Assembly: GCF_003641205.1 (NCBI RefSeq)
Contig: NZ_CP032762.1
Coordinates: forward strand, 372,001-436,000
Source: Rhodococcus sp. P1Y
GTDB lineage: Bacteria; Actinomycetota; Actinomycetes; Mycobacteriales; Mycobacteriaceae
Reading direction: 5' to 3'
DNA: 64,000 nt
How positions within the stretch are numbered: position 1 is the stretch's first letter; every line of letters begins with the position of its first letter. This document shows positions 52,346-61,593 of this stretch, in pieces. The translations under genes and the position numbers were made by a program. The notes beneath the pieces are model-generated. The model made no database searches, was not told the DNA's origin, and saw only the letters and a list, made by a program, of their open reading frames with translations.

Positions 52346-53332
52346 ATGAGCTTGACAACCCGTTTGACCCAAAACTTCGGAATCGAACACTCGATCGTTC
52401 TGGCACCGATGGACTACGTCTCCGACGCGCGCCTTGCCGGCGCCGTCGCCGCTGCTGGCGGCCTCGGATTGCTGGGCGGCGGCTACGTCGACGAAGCATG
52501 GATCCGGTCACAGTTCGACGCCGTCGCCTCCGAGTCGGTGGGGTGCGGTTTCATCACATGGACGCTGAAAGGCAATGAGCATGTGCTCGACCACGTGCTC
52601 GAACGCCGTCCGGCAGCGATTTTTCTGTCCTTTGCAGATCCCGCCCCCTACGCACCGGCCATTCGGACTGCCGGTGTTCCACTGATCTGCCAAGTACACA
52701 ACCTCGAGCAAGCGCGCAGGGCAATCGACTGCGGCGCAAACGTCGTGGCCGCGCAGGGCGGCGAAGCGGGCGGACACGGTCTGGGTACGAGGTCCACCTT
52801 CACCTTGGTGCCCGAGATCGCGGATCTGCTGAACGAGCGCGCACCCGAGGTGTTGCTCGTGGCGGCCGGCGGCGTAAGCGACGGCCGGGGACTAGCCGCC
52901 GCCCTCACTCTCGGTGCCGACGGCGTACTCGTCGGGACGCGCTTCTGGGCAGCGCACGAGGCCGCCATCCCACGTGCCGCGCAGCAGAGGGCTCTCGAGC
53001 TCAGCGGAGATCACACGATCAGACAACGCGTCTACGACGTGGTCCGCGGAAAGAACTGGCCGGCGCAGTACACCGGCCGCGTACTGCACAACGACTTCGT
53101 CCGTCAGTGGAATGGTAGCGAAACAGCACTGCGCGAGAACATCTCAGCAACACGGGAGCGCTTTCATGCAGCAGTCGAGGCCGAAGACTACGACACCGCC
53201 AACATGATTGTCGGCGAGGGCATCGGTCAGATCACGAGCGTGCAGAGCGCCGCCGAGATCATCGGCGACATGTCCGCGGACGCCGAAGCAATTCTCACGC
53301 GTCGTGCCCCCGCGCTGGCCCCGAGCAACTGA
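52346..53332 (+). CDS. Nitronate monooxygenase, second copy
   Basis: This 328-residue NMO-family barrel has HSIVLAPMDYVSDARLAGAV, CGFITWTLK, the FMN/catalytic segment AAQGGEAGGHGLGTRSTF and LLVAAGGVSDGRGLA. The ATG at 52346 has AGGAG 6 nt upstream. It leads an operon with an MHS-type permease (81 bp later) and a malonate-semialdehyde-decarboxylase-like tautomerase (21 bp after that). This makes propionate 3-nitronate, from plant or fungal 3-nitropropionate, an attractive substrate: oxidation would give malonate semialdehyde. Confidence 0.88.
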   Translation: MSLTTRLTQNFGIEHSIVLAPMDYVSDARLAGAVAAAGGLGLLGGGYVDEAWIRSQFDAVASESVGCGFITWTLKGNEHVLDHVLERRPAAIFLSFADPAPYAPAIRTAGVPLICQVHNLEQARRAIDCGANVVAAQGGEAGGHGLGTRSTFTLVPEIADLLNERAPEVLLVAAGGVSDGRGLAAALTLGADGVLVGTRFWAAHEAAIPRAAQQRALELSGDHTIRQRVYDVVRGKNWPAQYTGRVLHNDFVRQWNGSETALRENISATRERFHAAVEAEDYDTANMIVGEGIGQITSVQSAAEIIGDMSADAEAILTRRAPALAPSN

Positions 53333-53413
53333 CCGTTTTCACACGCGCGCGGCCCACGACTCCCCCGGCCCCCGCACACTTCATCTTCGAATTTCGAACG
53401 AATAGGACACCTC

Positions 53414-54823
53414 ATGAGCACATCCACCTCCGGCAAGATAGACGCCGACGCACTATCGGAAACATTGCCACCCAACAAGATACGTAAAATCATCGCCGCG
53501 TCGAGTGTCGGAACCCTTATCGAGTGGTACGACTTCTATATTTACGGCAGCTTGGCTGTGGTGTTCTCGGGCATGTTCTTCCCCGGTGGCAATTCCACTG
53601 CAGCGCTTCTGGTTACCATCGCGGCATTCGGCACAGGCTTCGTCGTTCGCCCCATTGGTGCCGTCGTCTTCGGCCGGATGGGCGACCGAGTGGGACGGAA
53701 GAAGACATTCATGACCACCCTGTTGCTCATGGGTGGTGCCACGACGATGCTCGGTCTGATGCCCACCTACGACCACATCGGCATAGCCGCACCAATTCTC
53801 CTGGTGGTTCTGCGTTTGCTGCAGGGTCTTGCAATCGGTGGAGAGTACGGCGGTGCCGTGGTCTACATCGCGGAGAACTCACCCGCAGCCAAACGCGGAC
53901 TGTTCACCAGCGTGCTGCAGACGACTGCCACAGGCGGACTGCTGCTGTCGATCAGTGTCATCGTGGTGTGCCGTCTGGCTCTCGGTGACGACGCATTCGA
54001 ATCGTGGGGTTGGCGTATCCCGTTCCTGCTCTCTGCAGTCTTGGTGTTGTTCTCCCTCAAGATCCGGATGAAGATGCACGAGTCGCCCGTGTTCGAGGAA
54101 ATGCGTCGCAGTGGAAGCCTGTCGAAGTCCCCGATCAAAGACGCAGTGGCGAACCGTCCGAGCCTGTCACTGCTGATGACCGTCCTGGTTTCGGTAACCG
54201 CCGGACTCGGGGTCGCGTGGTACACGAGCCAGTTCTACACCCTCTACTTCTTGCAGACGGTGTTGAAGATCGATTTCCTCACCGCCAACCTCTGCATCGG
54301 TATTGCATTGGTCATCGCCACGCCGTTCTTCGTTGTCTTCGGCCGCCTCTCCGATACGTATGGGCGTCCGCGGTTCATCGTTGGAGGTCTCGTTCTCTCG
54401 GCCATCGGCTACCTGCCACTGTTCGCCTGGATACGGGAAGCGGCAGTGAACGGTCAGAACGTGCAGCTGGTGGTGGCCCTCACCATTCAAGTCATTCTTG
54501 TCGCCATGGTGTACGGACCGACCGCAGCCTTTCTGTCCGAACTCTTTCCACCACAGATCCGCTACACCGGCCTATCTCTGGCCTACCACGTCGGAACCGG
54601 CGTATTCGGTGGATTCACGCCTCTGATCGCCCTGAGTGTGGTCACAGCAACCGGAAATCAACTCGCCGGTGTCGTCTACCCGATCGCCATCACCGCGCTC
54701 TCGGCAGTGGCATTCGGAATACTGCTTCGCCACGGGACCTCGAGTCCCGTAGTCCGTCGGGCCTGGGACCAGGTTGCCAAACCTTCGACAACGAACGACC
54801 GCGACCTCAACAGCACCCACTGA
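53414..54823 (+). CDS. MFS transporter, metabolite:H+ symporter (MHS) type
   Basis: This 469-residue permease has VGTLIEWYDFYIYGSLAVVF in helix 1, RPIGAVVFGRMGDRVGRKKT, LRLLQGLAIGGEYGGAVVYI and a second-half FGRLSDTYGRPR motif, all typical of proton-coupled carboxylate and betaine importers. It is flanked by a nitronate monooxygenase and a tautomerase gene in one operon, so uptake of a short carboxylate such as a nitro acid fits. Confidence 0.9.
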   Translation: MSTSTSGKIDADALSETLPPNKIRKIIAASSVGTLIEWYDFYIYGSLAVVFSGMFFPGGNSTAALLVTIAAFGTGFVVRPIGAVVFGRMGDRVGRKKTFMTTLLLMGGATTMLGLMPTYDHIGIAAPILLVVLRLLQGLAIGGEYGGAVVYIAENSPAAKRGLFTSVLQTTATGGLLLSISVIVVCRLALGDDAFESWGWRIPFLLSAVLVLFSLKIRMKMHESPVFEEMRRSGSLSKSPIKDAVANRPSLSLLMTVLVSVTAGLGVAWYTSQFYTLYFLQTVLKIDFLTANLCIGIALVIATPFFVVFGRLSDTYGRPRFIVGGLVLSAIGYLPLFAWIREAAVNGQNVQLVVALTIQVILVAMVYGPTAAFLSELFPPQIRYTGLSLAYHVGTGVFGGFTPLIALSVVTATGNQLAGVVYPIAITALSAVAFGILLRHGTSSPVVRRAWDQVAKPSTTNDRDLNSTH

Positions 54824-54844
54824 CTTCACGAAACGAGACCAGCC

Positions 54845-55258
54845 ATGCCGCTCGTACGTATCGACCTGACCACCGACCGCCTACCCCCGCAGCGCCGTGC
54901 AATCGCAGACGCGATACACACTTCGTTGGTGGAGGTTCTGAACATCCCCATCCAGGACCGGTTCCAAATCATCACCGCCCACGAGGCTGACCACATCATC
55001 GCCGACGATGCCGGCCTCGGCTTCGATCGCTCCTCCGACGTGGTGATCGTGCACATCTTCACCCAGACCGGCCGATCCACAGAGACCAAGCAACACCTGT
55101 TCAGCATGATGTCGGCAGCGCTCGTCGCCGTCGGAGTCGGCAAGGAGGACCTCTTCATCTCGGTCTCGGAAAATTCACCGTCGGATTGGTCTTTCGGATT
55201 CGGTGCAGCCCAGTACATCACCGGTGAGCTTGCAATCCCGTCGCGCGCCGCGAACTGA
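54845..55258 (+). CDS. Tautomerase-superfamily protein, malonate semialdehyde decarboxylase-like
   Basis: This 137-residue protein begins MPLVRIDL, giving the catalytic N-terminal Pro after Met removal. It carries IPIQDRFQIITAH with the conserved Asp, DDAGLGFDRSSDVVIVHIF and SENSPSDWSFGFGAAQYITG, closely paralleling malonate semialdehyde decarboxylases. Of the two active-site Arg residues known there, one (in TGRSTETK) is seen and the other appears replaced by Gln or Thr, so activity may differ. In this operon it could decarboxylate malonate semialdehyde made by the nitronate monooxygenase. Confidence 0.82.
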   Translation: MPLVRIDLTTDRLPPQRRAIADAIHTSLVEVLNIPIQDRFQIITAHEADHIIADDAGLGFDRSSDVVIVHIFTQTGRSTETKQHLFSMMSAALVAVGVGKEDLFISVSENSPSDWSFGFGAAQYITGELAIPSRAAN

Positions 55259-55291
55259 TTCTTTTCTCTCTCGACGCAGGTCGGTGTCGTG

Positions 55292-55315
55292 CCGGTAGAG
55301 TAAATGCTCTGCCGG
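55292..55315. terminator. Hairpin between tautomerase and LysR genes
   Basis: CCGGTAGAG (55292-55300) pairs with CTCTGCCGG (55307-55315) with one G-T wobble and a 6-nt loop. It may terminate the operon or, given its position 88 bp before the LysR start, serve as a regulator site. Confidence 0.5.
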
Positions 55316-55402
55316 TGCCCGAGCGTGACCGACTCACCACAAACAAACCGCGCGCCTCACGGCAGCGGGCCCTAGGTTCCTTGCGCGAAGCGGAGCTACA
55401 CA

Positions 55403-56296
55403 ATGGAAATCACAGACCTGAACTTCTTTCTCGCCGTGGCAGAATCAGGTGGTATCTCTCGCGCCTCGACGAAGTTGCATACCGTTCAATCGAACATCAG
55501 TACTCGAATCCGCTCTCTCGAAGAAGAACTTGGCGTAGAGCTCTTTCGACGGCACGCGAGAGGGGTATCGCTGACCAACGCAGGCCAGGCATTCCTACCG
55601 TTCGCCGAACGGGCTACGGCACTGATGCGAGAAGCGGCGCACGTCGTCGGCAACGAAGCCGATCCGACCGGCTCACTGGCCATCGGATCGATGGAGACCA
55701 CGGCGGGGTTGCGGCTGCCGGACATTCTGGCGTCGTACACCTCTGAGTGTCCGCATGTCGACCTCACGCTGCGAACCGGTACATCCGCCGATCTCATCGA
55801 CATGGTGATCGAACATCACCTCGATGGCGCGTTCGTCTGCGGACCGGTGGATCACCCTGAGCTCGTCGCCGAACTTGCGTTTGTGGAGGAACTCGCACTC
55901 GTCACAACTCAACGGACGGCCGACGTCCGTGAAGCTTTCGCAGAACCGCAGAGAATCCTGGTACTGCGCAGCGGGTGTGCCTACCGCGCCCGACTCGAAC
56001 AGATATTCGCCGACAACGACGTCGCGCACCCTCAGATCCTCGAATTCGGCAGCTTGGAGGGCATTCTCGGATGCGTCGCGGCGGGCATGGGCAGTACGCT
56101 GTTGCCGGTCCCCGTGGTCGCGTCCTCACCCGCCGCCTCTCGGCTGAGGATGTACCACCTCCCACCCGACCAGGCGCGCGCAGAAACGATGTTCGTTCGA
56201 CGCGTCGATGCATCTGAATCGCCCGCGATGTCGAACTTCCGGCGTCTGACGCAACTGGCCGATACGCCTGCATCTCTGCGATCGGTTGGTCAGTAG
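55403..56296 (+). CDS. LysR family transcriptional regulator
   Basis: This 297-residue LysR protein has the helix-turn-helix DLNFFLAVAESGGISRASTK with LHTVQSNISTRIRSLEEELG and a full co-inducer domain (SLAIGSMETTAGLRLPDILA, SLEGILGCVAAGMGSTLLPV), like the CysB/YtlI/CzcR-type group. It follows the nitronate monooxygenase operon on the same strand after a hairpin and is its probable activator. Confidence 0.9.
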   Translation: MEITDLNFFLAVAESGGISRASTKLHTVQSNISTRIRSLEEELGVELFRRHARGVSLTNAGQAFLPFAERATALMREAAHVVGNEADPTGSLAIGSMETTAGLRLPDILASYTSECPHVDLTLRTGTSADLIDMVIEHHLDGAFVCGPVDHPELVAELAFVEELALVTTQRTADVREAFAEPQRILVLRSGCAYRARLEQIFADNDVAHPQILEFGSLEGILGCVAAGMGSTLLPVPVVASSPAASRLRMYHLPPDQARAETMFVRRVDASESPAMSNFRRLTQLADTPASLRSVGQ

Positions 56297-56363
56297 TCGA
56301 ACTCCGGCGGGTTTCCTGGCATTGAAAGTCCAGGACGATGCAGCTGGAACTACGCCTCGCTTC

Positions 56364-57338
56364 TCAACGGCGCTGTCGGCGAGCACGTTTGACGCCGTAC
56401 AAACTTTCATCGGCGCGGGCGAGGATGTCCGACACCGGCTCATCCGGATCCGTGGACTCCGCAGTTCCGACACTTGCGTAGGGCAACGACTCGGATGTGA
56501 CCCGGACGAATTCGTCGACCACACCTCGGCCGGGCCCGGTCAAGAGTGCCGCGAACTCGTCGCCACCCAGGCGAGCGATCACTGCATTAGGAGGAGCTGC
56601 TTGTGTCCAGGATCGCGCCAGATCGATCAACAACTCGTCACCCGCCCGATGTCCGGCCGAATCATTGACGGCTTTGAAATCGTCGACGTCGACGATCACC
56701 ACCGCAACCGACAGTCCCGCTGTTCTGCTGCGCGTCGCCTCCGCCGTGGCCATCTCCCACCCCGCCCGGTTGAATACTCCGGTGAGCGGGTCGGTGCACG
56801 ACGCGACGATAAGGGCCTTGGTCACCACACCGAACGCCTCGCCCGCGGCAATCACCGCGACACCGAAGATCAGGTACGAAATCGGATACATCGAAGCAGG
56901 CGACACCCATACCGCTGACAGCACAGCCATCACGAGCACCCCGACCAACACTCTGCCGAGCCGGTCTCGATGGAACGCCCGGATGTACATCGCCAGAAAC
57001 ATCGCCGCGATCAAGCACTGGCTCTGCGCCGCCGCGAGTCGGTGGAACGCCATCACCGCCGGCGTCGCGACCATCGCTGCGGCCAATCCAACCCGAAGCG
57101 CCACCTCAGTACCGGGGCAGACCCACAGCACCACGATGCCGGCCGTTCCCACACAGATCGCCACGACACCACCGGCGACGTCGGACGTCACTCGGTCACC
57201 GTGAGGCAGCAGCGTGAGGATCACCCCGACTGCATACAGACCGGTCGTGGCCAGCAAAAAGTACCTCAACAGCCGCGTCCGAAGGCCCGCCGTCCCATGC
57301 ACCGAACTCGGATGCAGAACAAGAGGGAACGAGCGCAT
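56364..57338 (-). CDS. Membrane-bound GGDEF diguanylate cyclase
   Basis: This 324-residue protein has about six membrane helices (residues 25-165) followed by a GGDEF domain (TDPLTGVFNRAGWEM, VIVDVDDFKAVND, RLGGDEFAALL). The inhibitory-site position upstream of GGDEF reads NAVI rather than RxxD, as in the other cyclase at 20917. The ATG at 57338 is preferred over TTG at 57344 because AGGG is then at normal distance. It should make c-di-GMP in response to a membrane signal; no target is seen nearby. Confidence 0.88.
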   Translation of the reverse strand: MRSFPLVLHPSSVHGTAGLRTRLLRYFLLATTGLYAVGVILTLLPHGDRVTSDVAGGVVAICVGTAGIVVLWVCPGTEVALRVGLAAAMVATPAVMAFHRLAAAQSQCLIAAMFLAMYIRAFHRDRLGRVLVGVLVMAVLSAVWVSPASMYPISYLIFGVAVIAAGEAFGVVTKALIVASCTDPLTGVFNRAGWEMATAEATRSRTAGLSVAVVIVDVDDFKAVNDSAGHRAGDELLIDLARSWTQAAPPNAVIARLGGDEFAALLTGPGRGVVDEFVRVTSESLPYASVGTAESTDPDEPVSDILARADESLYGVKRARRQRR

Positions 57339-57580
57339 GGCCAATACCCTGCCAGGGCGAGACCGGGTTCGCAGTCACCGCATCGACCAACGCGTCCGGC
57401 ACGATCCCGAGTGCAACCACTGCGAGGCCACAACCGTCAGTGCCTGCGGCGTCCCCCGATTCCGAGCCCAGAGCCGGTGAGTAGCGCACCGCCGGTGATC
57501 TCGCCGCGACTGCTGTGATGCGGGCGCTCGGGTAGTCTTCGCGGTCTGGGTCGTGAAGAACCGACAGGGCAGGAATGTTC

Positions 57581-58243
57581 GTGAAGCAGGTGCAGTGCGT
57601 ATTTCGGTCGCTACTGGGTGCTGATCCGACTGCTCAGCGTTCGTTGGACGATCCGGCTGCCGCGCGAATCGTCGACGAGGCGATCGAGGCGATCGCGGTT
57701 CTCGGTTGGCGTCGTATGACGATGAGCGATGTGGCCAAACGCGGCCGGATAGGACGCGCGACGCTGTACCGCTACTTCGCCTCCAAAGATGAACTACGCG
57801 ATGCCATCTTCCTGCGGGAGGTCAACCGCTTCATGGACGCGTCCACAGCAGCGAGGACCAGCCCAGCGTCCGTGGAGGATGCGCTGACCTCGTCGCTGGC
57901 GATTACGCTCGAATTCGTCCGCGACAACCGCATGCTGAACAGGCTCCGCGAAACCGACCGAGAAATGCTCTTGGAGGCCTTGTTCGACGACGACCTGATC
58001 GTTATGGGACGTGAATTCTCCGCTCAGCTGTGGAAGACCCAGCTTCACGGCGAGGCCTCGGTGGACGAATCTGTCATGACGCACCTTCGGACAGTCAGTG
58101 AGATCACCACCCGGCTGACGTTGTCGTTGATCGCCAACCCACAAACCGTCGTCGACTTCACCGCACCCGACGCGTCCCGTGCCTACGTTCAGCGGTATCT
58201 GCTGCCTCTATTCCGCCCGCCTACGGATCTCGACCAGGCATAG
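57581..58243 (+). CDS. TetR family transcriptional regulator
   Basis: This 220-residue TetR protein has the N-terminal helix-turn-helix LGWRRMTMSDVAKRGRIGRA followed by TLYRYFASKDELRDAIFLRE, and a C-terminal ligand domain. GTG at 57581 is preferred because AGGA lies 6 nt upstream; ATG at 57575 would be too close. It lies 200 bp upstream of the MmpL gene and a clear dyad sits between them, so it probably represses that exporter. Confidence 0.88.
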   Translation: MKQVQCVFRSLLGADPTAQRSLDDPAAARIVDEAIEAIAVLGWRRMTMSDVAKRGRIGRATLYRYFASKDELRDAIFLREVNRFMDASTAARTSPASVEDALTSSLAITLEFVRDNRMLNRLRETDREMLLEALFDDDLIVMGREFSAQLWKTQLHGEASVDESVMTHLRTVSEITTRLTLSLIANPQTVVDFTAPDASRAYVQRYLLPLFRPPTDLDQA

Positions 58244-58399
58244 CCCTGCCCGCTGCAGTAGCTCCGAACGCGTTTTAGTTTCGATGGCCCCTCCCTGACG
58301 CGTGGCCTGCGCCCTGGGCAAACATGGTCGAGCAGACGACATAACAGCTCGACAGCCTGTCTTGTGACTGTCGTTCTTCGATGCTAACGTCACCGACAC

Positions 58400-58426
58400 T
58401 GAGACACATTGCGTATCGATGTCTCA
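58400..58426. promoter_or_regulatory. Candidate TetR operator TGAGACA-N13-TGTCTCA
   Basis: Perfect 7-bp arms (58400-58406 and 58420-58426), 20 bp apart centre to centre, end 16 bp upstream of the MmpL ATG and just before its ribosome site GGAAGG. The position suits repression by the adjacent TetR regulator. Confidence 0.7.
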
Positions 58427-58442
58427 CTACGGAAGGCATTCG

Positions 58443-61400
58443 ATGGATCGTCGAGCAGTGGGTAGAACTCCTTTTCGTGCGGTCACCGCAGTCGCCGCTA
58501 GGCATTCCTGGTGGGTGGTCGGGATCTGGCTGATCGCGGTCGCCGCTCTCAATGTGGTTGCGCCGCAGCTCGAACAAACGGCGACCGAGAAGTCGGCAGC
58601 GATCGTTCCCTCGGATATGCCCTCGACCCAAGCCCTGGTTCGGATGGCGGACGACTTCGACACGCCCGCATCGACGGCTGTCGGTGCTGTTGTGCTTGCC
58701 AGCGACAGCGGGTTCGGTGAGCAGGAGCAGAAGTACTACTCCGAACTGATCGCCCGCCTGTTGGCGGACCGCGATCATGTGGCTTTCGTTCTCGATATGT
58801 ACGGCGATCCCGCGACCCGGGACTTCGCGGTCAGTCCCGATGGCAAGGCCGTCACGGTCACGGTCGGTGAGCAGGGCGATATCGGTACCGCCGACGCGCA
58901 CCGATCCACCGAGGCCATCCGTTCGACGATTGCAGATGTGGCGGCGCCCGAGGGGTTGGATGTTCACTTCTCGGGCCCGGCACCGACGGTGGTCGACGAG
59001 TTCACTGCGGTGGATAGTTCGATGGTCCTGATCACGGCGGTGTCGGTGCTGCTGATCACGTTGATGCTGGTCATCGCGTTCCGGTCGGTAATCGCCGCGC
59101 TGATTCCCCTCCTGACGATCGGCATCGCACTGGCAGCGTCGCGCGCGGTTGTATCCGCCTTGGGATGGAATGCGGTGCTCCCGGTCTCGACCCTGACAGT
59201 CACCTTGATGACAGCACTCGTCCTCGCAGCGGGGACGGACTACGCCATCTTCCAGACGGCGGCCTTTCACGACGCACGAAGGCGTGGTGAAAGTCCGCTG
59301 CGGTCGGTCGTCGCTGCCGGCTCGAACGTGGGAGCCGTTCTGACAGCATCGGCATTGACCGTCGCCGCCGCAGCGATGTCGATGATCTTCGCCAAAAACG
59401 GCATGTTCACCACCTCTGGCCCTGCGATCGCCATCGGGTTGATGGTCACCCTCGCCGTGTCTGTGACCTTCACCCCTGCGTTGATCGCGATCTTGGGACG
59501 CCGCGGATGGATCGAACCCCGAGTCTCTCGCGAACGGCAATGGCGCAAGCGCGGCACCCGCATCCTCCGCCACGCAGGTGCCCTCACCGCGGTGTCGGTG
59601 CTCGCGCTCGTTGCGTTGGCTGCCCCAGCGCTGAGCCTTGTTCCCAACGGTGACGACAGTGCCATGATCATGGGCGACGCCGACTCCACGGCAGGATACG
59701 AGACGGTCTACGACCACTTTCCGGCCAACGAAATAGTGCCCGAATACTTGGTCGTTCGCGCAGACCACGACCTGCGAAACACCACCGATCTCGCAGCATT
59801 GGACCGCGCCGCCGCCGCAGTTGCGGACCTACCGAACGTTGCGTACGTACGGTCGTTGACCCGACCGAACGGCGAACCGCTCCCGGAGGCGGCCATCGGA
59901 TACCAAACCGGTCTGATCGGAAGCCGCCTGGGTGCGGCGCAGGGCCAAATCGCCAACGCCCAACCCGACCTCGAGCGATTGGCGTCCGGCATCACCCAAT
60001 TGCGGGACGGCGCGCTCGATGCTCAGAAGCAACTACCACAACTGCGCGACGGGACCAACCAAGTTGTTGCACTGTCTAATTCGGTTGTCGACCTGTTGCC
60101 TACTGCCGCCGCCCTGACCACCACGACCACCGCCGACGGCCGGACCCTCGATCAAGTACTCGGCCAAGTCCAGTCGCTGACCGGCACGCTCGGAACCCTC
60201 GTCTCTGCCGTCCAGGCGAACCAACAGGCGGTGAACGATTTCCAGACTGCGTTGACACCGTTCGCTTCTGCCGATCCGTCGCCGCAGTGCGCTGTAAATC
60301 CGGGCTGCTCAGCCGGGCACGCATTATTCCACCAGCTCGACGCCGCAACCTCGGGAGCTCTGACCGCAGCCCTGTCCGCATCAGAGGCTGTCACCGCGCT
60401 TCCGCCCGATACCGTCGGCACCATCGAGGAAGTGCTCCCGACTCTTCGTACCGGACTCGGCGAGATCGACTCGCTCGTAGCATCTCTCGACGGCCGCACA
60501 CCGGAGTCGATCCGGTTCGATCTCGGGCGACTCCAAGACGGCATGTCTTCACTGGCAACTGGAATGGACCAGATAGCCAGTGGTCTCTCGCAGGCCAAAG
60601 AAGGGACCGACACCACGGTAGAGCTGACCGGGCAACTCTCCGACGGCCTCGGCGAGGCCGCCAACTATCTGGCGTCCATGAGCCAAGACACCACTACCGG
60701 ACCCGGGTCGGGGTTCTATCTGCCCGCTAGCGCTTTACAGGACCAACGGTTCGTCACCGGAGCGAAGTTGCTGATGTCGCCGGACGGTCACGTCGCACGT
60801 ATGTTGGTGATGCAGGAGGGAAACCCTTACAGTGCCGACAACATCGCTGCTGTCGGTGACATTTCGCAGGCTGCACGAAACTCGTTGCAGGGCAGTACTC
60901 TCGAGGACTCCGAAGTCGGCTCCACCGGCCTGACTTCGATCACGGCCGACATCATCGATCAAGCAGAACGCGATTTCCTGCTGATCGCGATCGTCGCAGC
61001 GGTCGCGGTCTTCGCCATTCTCGCCGGTTTGCTCCGCAGCCTTGTCGCACCCGCTCTGCTCGTGGCAACCGTGTTGCTGTCCTTCGCTTCGGCCGCCGGT
61101 ATCAGCGTCCTACTGTGGCAGCACCTGATCGGTATCGGCCTGCACTGGTCGGTTCTACCGGTGTCGTTCATGTGCCTGGTCGCCGTCGGAGCCGACTACA
61201 GCATGCTGTTCGCGTCCCGGGTTCGCGATGCCAGCGCCGGCGGCACCACCAGTGGGATTTTGCGAACGTTCGGGACCACCGGCAGCGTGATCACCACTGC
61301 CGGAGTGGTATTCGCAGTCACCATGTTCGCCCTGATGTCAGGATCGGTGGTACTGCTGTTGCAGACCGGCTTCACCATCGGTGTTGGACTGCTGATCGAC

Positions 61401-61523
61401 ATCGCCGTGGTGCGCACCATCATCGTCCCCGCCGCACTGCACCTACTCGGAAACCGAATCTGGTGGCCCTCGGCACGAGCAGCGCAAAACCGGCACCTCC
61501 GAGCAGATCCCAGGCACCAGTGA
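58443..61523 (+). CDS. MmpL family RND transporter
   Basis: This 1026-residue membrane exporter has the MmpL layout: one N-terminal helix, an extracellular loop, a helix bundle, a second large loop (about residues 410-800, with a long helical, heptad-like part rich in LxxxxxxL) and a final bundle. The proton-relay Asp-Tyr pairs are visible as GTDYAIFQTA and GADYSMLFASR. The family moves lipids or small molecules across the membrane. The ATG at 58443 follows GGAAGG. Control by the upstream TetR is likely. No lipid-synthesis genes are adjacent, so the cargo is unknown. Confidence 0.9.
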   Translation: MDRRAVGRTPFRAVTAVAARHSWWVVGIWLIAVAALNVVAPQLEQTATEKSAAIVPSDMPSTQALVRMADDFDTPASTAVGAVVLASDSGFGEQEQKYYSELIARLLADRDHVAFVLDMYGDPATRDFAVSPDGKAVTVTVGEQGDIGTADAHRSTEAIRSTIADVAAPEGLDVHFSGPAPTVVDEFTAVDSSMVLITAVSVLLITLMLVIAFRSVIAALIPLLTIGIALAASRAVVSALGWNAVLPVSTLTVTLMTALVLAAGTDYAIFQTAAFHDARRRGESPLRSVVAAGSNVGAVLTASALTVAAAAMSMIFAKNGMFTTSGPAIAIGLMVTLAVSVTFTPALIAILGRRGWIEPRVSRERQWRKRGTRILRHAGALTAVSVLALVALAAPALSLVPNGDDSAMIMGDADSTAGYETVYDHFPANEIVPEYLVVRADHDLRNTTDLAALDRAAAAVADLPNVAYVRSLTRPNGEPLPEAAIGYQTGLIGSRLGAAQGQIANAQPDLERLASGITQLRDGALDAQKQLPQLRDGTNQVVALSNSVVDLLPTAAALTTTTTADGRTLDQVLGQVQSLTGTLGTLVSAVQANQQAVNDFQTALTPFASADPSPQCAVNPGCSAGHALFHQLDAATSGALTAALSASEAVTALPPDTVGTIEEVLPTLRTGLGEIDSLVASLDGRTPESIRFDLGRLQDGMSSLATGMDQIASGLSQAKEGTDTTVELTGQLSDGLGEAANYLASMSQDTTTGPGSGFYLPASALQDQRFVTGAKLLMSPDGHVARMLVMQEGNPYSADNIAAVGDISQAARNSLQGSTLEDSEVGSTGLTSITADIIDQAERDFLLIAIVAAVAVFAILAGLLRSLVAPALLVATVLLSFASAAGISVLLWQHLIGIGLHWSVLPVSFMCLVAVGADYSMLFASRVRDASAGGTTSGILRTFGTTGSVITTAGVVFAVTMFALMSGSVVLLLQTGFTIGVGLLIDIAVVRTIIVPAALHLLGNRIWWPSARAAQNRHLRADPRHQ

Positions 61524-61593
61524 TGGCACGGCAGCCGCCCCCCTCTACCCGGCATCTGGCACCAGCCCTGAACGTGTCGGATGGAGGAGAAAT

